A stretch of DNA of 64,000 nt from contig NZ_AULO01000008.1 in assembly GCF_000422325.1 (NCBI RefSeq), forward strand, positions 186,001 through 250,000, in the 5' to 3' direction. Position 1 is the first letter of the stretch; the number at the start of each line of letters is the position of its first letter. The notes below the pieces were generated by a model, which had not been told where the DNA came from, searched no databases, and saw only the letters and a list, made by a program, of their open reading frames with translations. Below, piece by piece: positions 63,673 through 64,000 of this stretch. Position numbers and translations under genes: made by a program. Origin of the DNA: Marinospirillum minutulum DSM 6287. GTDB taxonomy: Bacteria; Pseudomonadota; Gammaproteobacteria; Pseudomonadales; Halomonadaceae.

Positions 63673-64000
63673 TGGATGCCTTGCGAGAGCTAGTTTTTGG
63701 ATTGCAGCAAGCCGGTTATTTACCAGAAATGTTTCGTTATGGCTTTCTAACCAATGCACTGGTCGCTGCTTTAATTGTGGGGCCGCTTTTGGGTGCTTTA
63801 GGGCCTTTGGTAGTAGTTAAGCGTTTGGCCTTCTTTTCAGAAGCCGTTGGGCATGGCGCTTTAACCGGTGTGGCTTTGGGGATTTTGTTAGGCGAACCTG
63901 CCACCCAGCCTTTAGCCGCCTTATTTGCTTTTTGTGTGGTTTTTGCCATTTTGCTGCACTGGATTAAAAGCCGCACTCAAATTCCTTACGATGCTTTAGT
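63669..64000 (+). CDS. Metal ABC transporter permease, 5' part (runs off the window)
   Basis: An open frame from ATG 63669 (or 63672) to the window end, 110 codons. The product, MMDALRELVFGLQQAGYLPE then GPLLGALGPLVVVKRLAFFS and EAVGHGALTGVALGILLGEP, matches the start of ZnuB/SitC-family membrane permeases, including the conserved EAVGHGAL loop. The start lies in the ATPase stop (ATGA), so ATPase and permease are coupled. The rest of the gene and any further operon members lie beyond 64000. Confidence 0.88.
   Translation, partial: MMDALRELVFGLQQAGYLPEMFRYGFLTNALVAALIVGPLLGALGPLVVVKRLAFFSEAVGHGALTGVALGILLGEPATQPLAALFAFCVVFAILLHWIKSRTQIPYDAL

Noticed and set aside
1-64000. CRISPR arrays, tRNA/rRNA genes, insertion sequences, prophage, replication origin
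   Set aside because: No regularly spaced repeats, no transposase or integrase frames, no tRNA-like cloverleaf or rRNA sequence and no DnaA-box cluster were noticed by eye; a cmscan/ISfinder run would be decisive.

Overview
The window reads as an ordinary stretch of chromosome from a gammaproteobacterium, most likely an Oceanospirillales-type marine or saline organism (for example a Marinospirillum or Marinomonas relative; this is an inference from gene content, not a phylogeny). Supporting traits are moderate to low GC, a choline-to-glycine-betaine operon, a BCCT osmolyte carrier, a cyanide-insensitive-type cytochrome bd, several chemotaxis receptors and SoxR, OhrR and Fur-like signals. Coding density is high. 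I see no rRNA, tRNA, CRISPR array, insertion sequence or prophage.

Layout. 1-40: start of a leftward gene cut by the window edge. 0.2-6 kb: trmJ, a LysE-type exporter, then a BCCT carrier, a cNMP/CBS/DUF294 protein and a DnaQ-like exonuclease in line. 6-12 kb: cydABDC, overlapping genes for a short-Q-loop bd oxidase and its CydDC exporter. 12-19 kb: a DUF4236 protein, a PilZ plus degenerate HD-GYP protein, a YdhR-like protein, a methyltransferase/zapE pair and cardiolipin synthase. 19-26 kb: LysR versus pirin/nitroreductase, a chemoreceptor, and sulP-usp. 26-30 kb: acyltransferase-like protein, thioesterase, Aer-type receptor. 30-35 kb: a peroxide module in which ohrR faces the operon ohr - flavin monooxygenase - ycjX - ycjF. 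35-39 kb: aspA, an MFS exporter, a FrnE-type DsbA and an esterase. 39-44 kb: an RND pump divergent from soxR across a near-perfect SoxR box with a 19-bp promoter spacer. 44-46 kb: a second chemoreceptor paralogous to the one at 21.6 kb. 46-53 kb: betI-betB-betA-choX-choW-choV, one leftward operon with a BetI palindrome in front. 53-56.6 kb: an SMR exporter broken by a one-base frameshift, an iron-sulfur (6-4)-type photolyase relative, and an exported nuclease-like protein. 56.6-64 kb: a TonB-dependent receptor divergent from an eight-gene metal-uptake operon that leaves the window.

How the genes work together. Choline enters by ChoXWV (and perhaps the BCCT carrier) and BetA/BetB oxidise it to glycine betaine under BetI. 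SoxR answers redox-cycling compounds by raising the RND pump. Ohr and OhrR handle organic hydroperoxides and seem to bring a flavin monooxygenase and the YcjX/YcjF pair under the same control. The last region is the most interesting. The outer-membrane receptor, a PepSY-type membrane protein, a DUF2271 protein carrying a D-x2-T-G-A-T motif like that flavinylated by ApbE in RnfG/NqrC, two secreted proteins whose predicted mature N-terminus is histidine, a DUF6162-like protein and a cluster A-I metal ABC importer together suggest a metal-uptake pathway that reduces its metal in the periplasm. Two matching Fur-like boxes lie between the divergent units.
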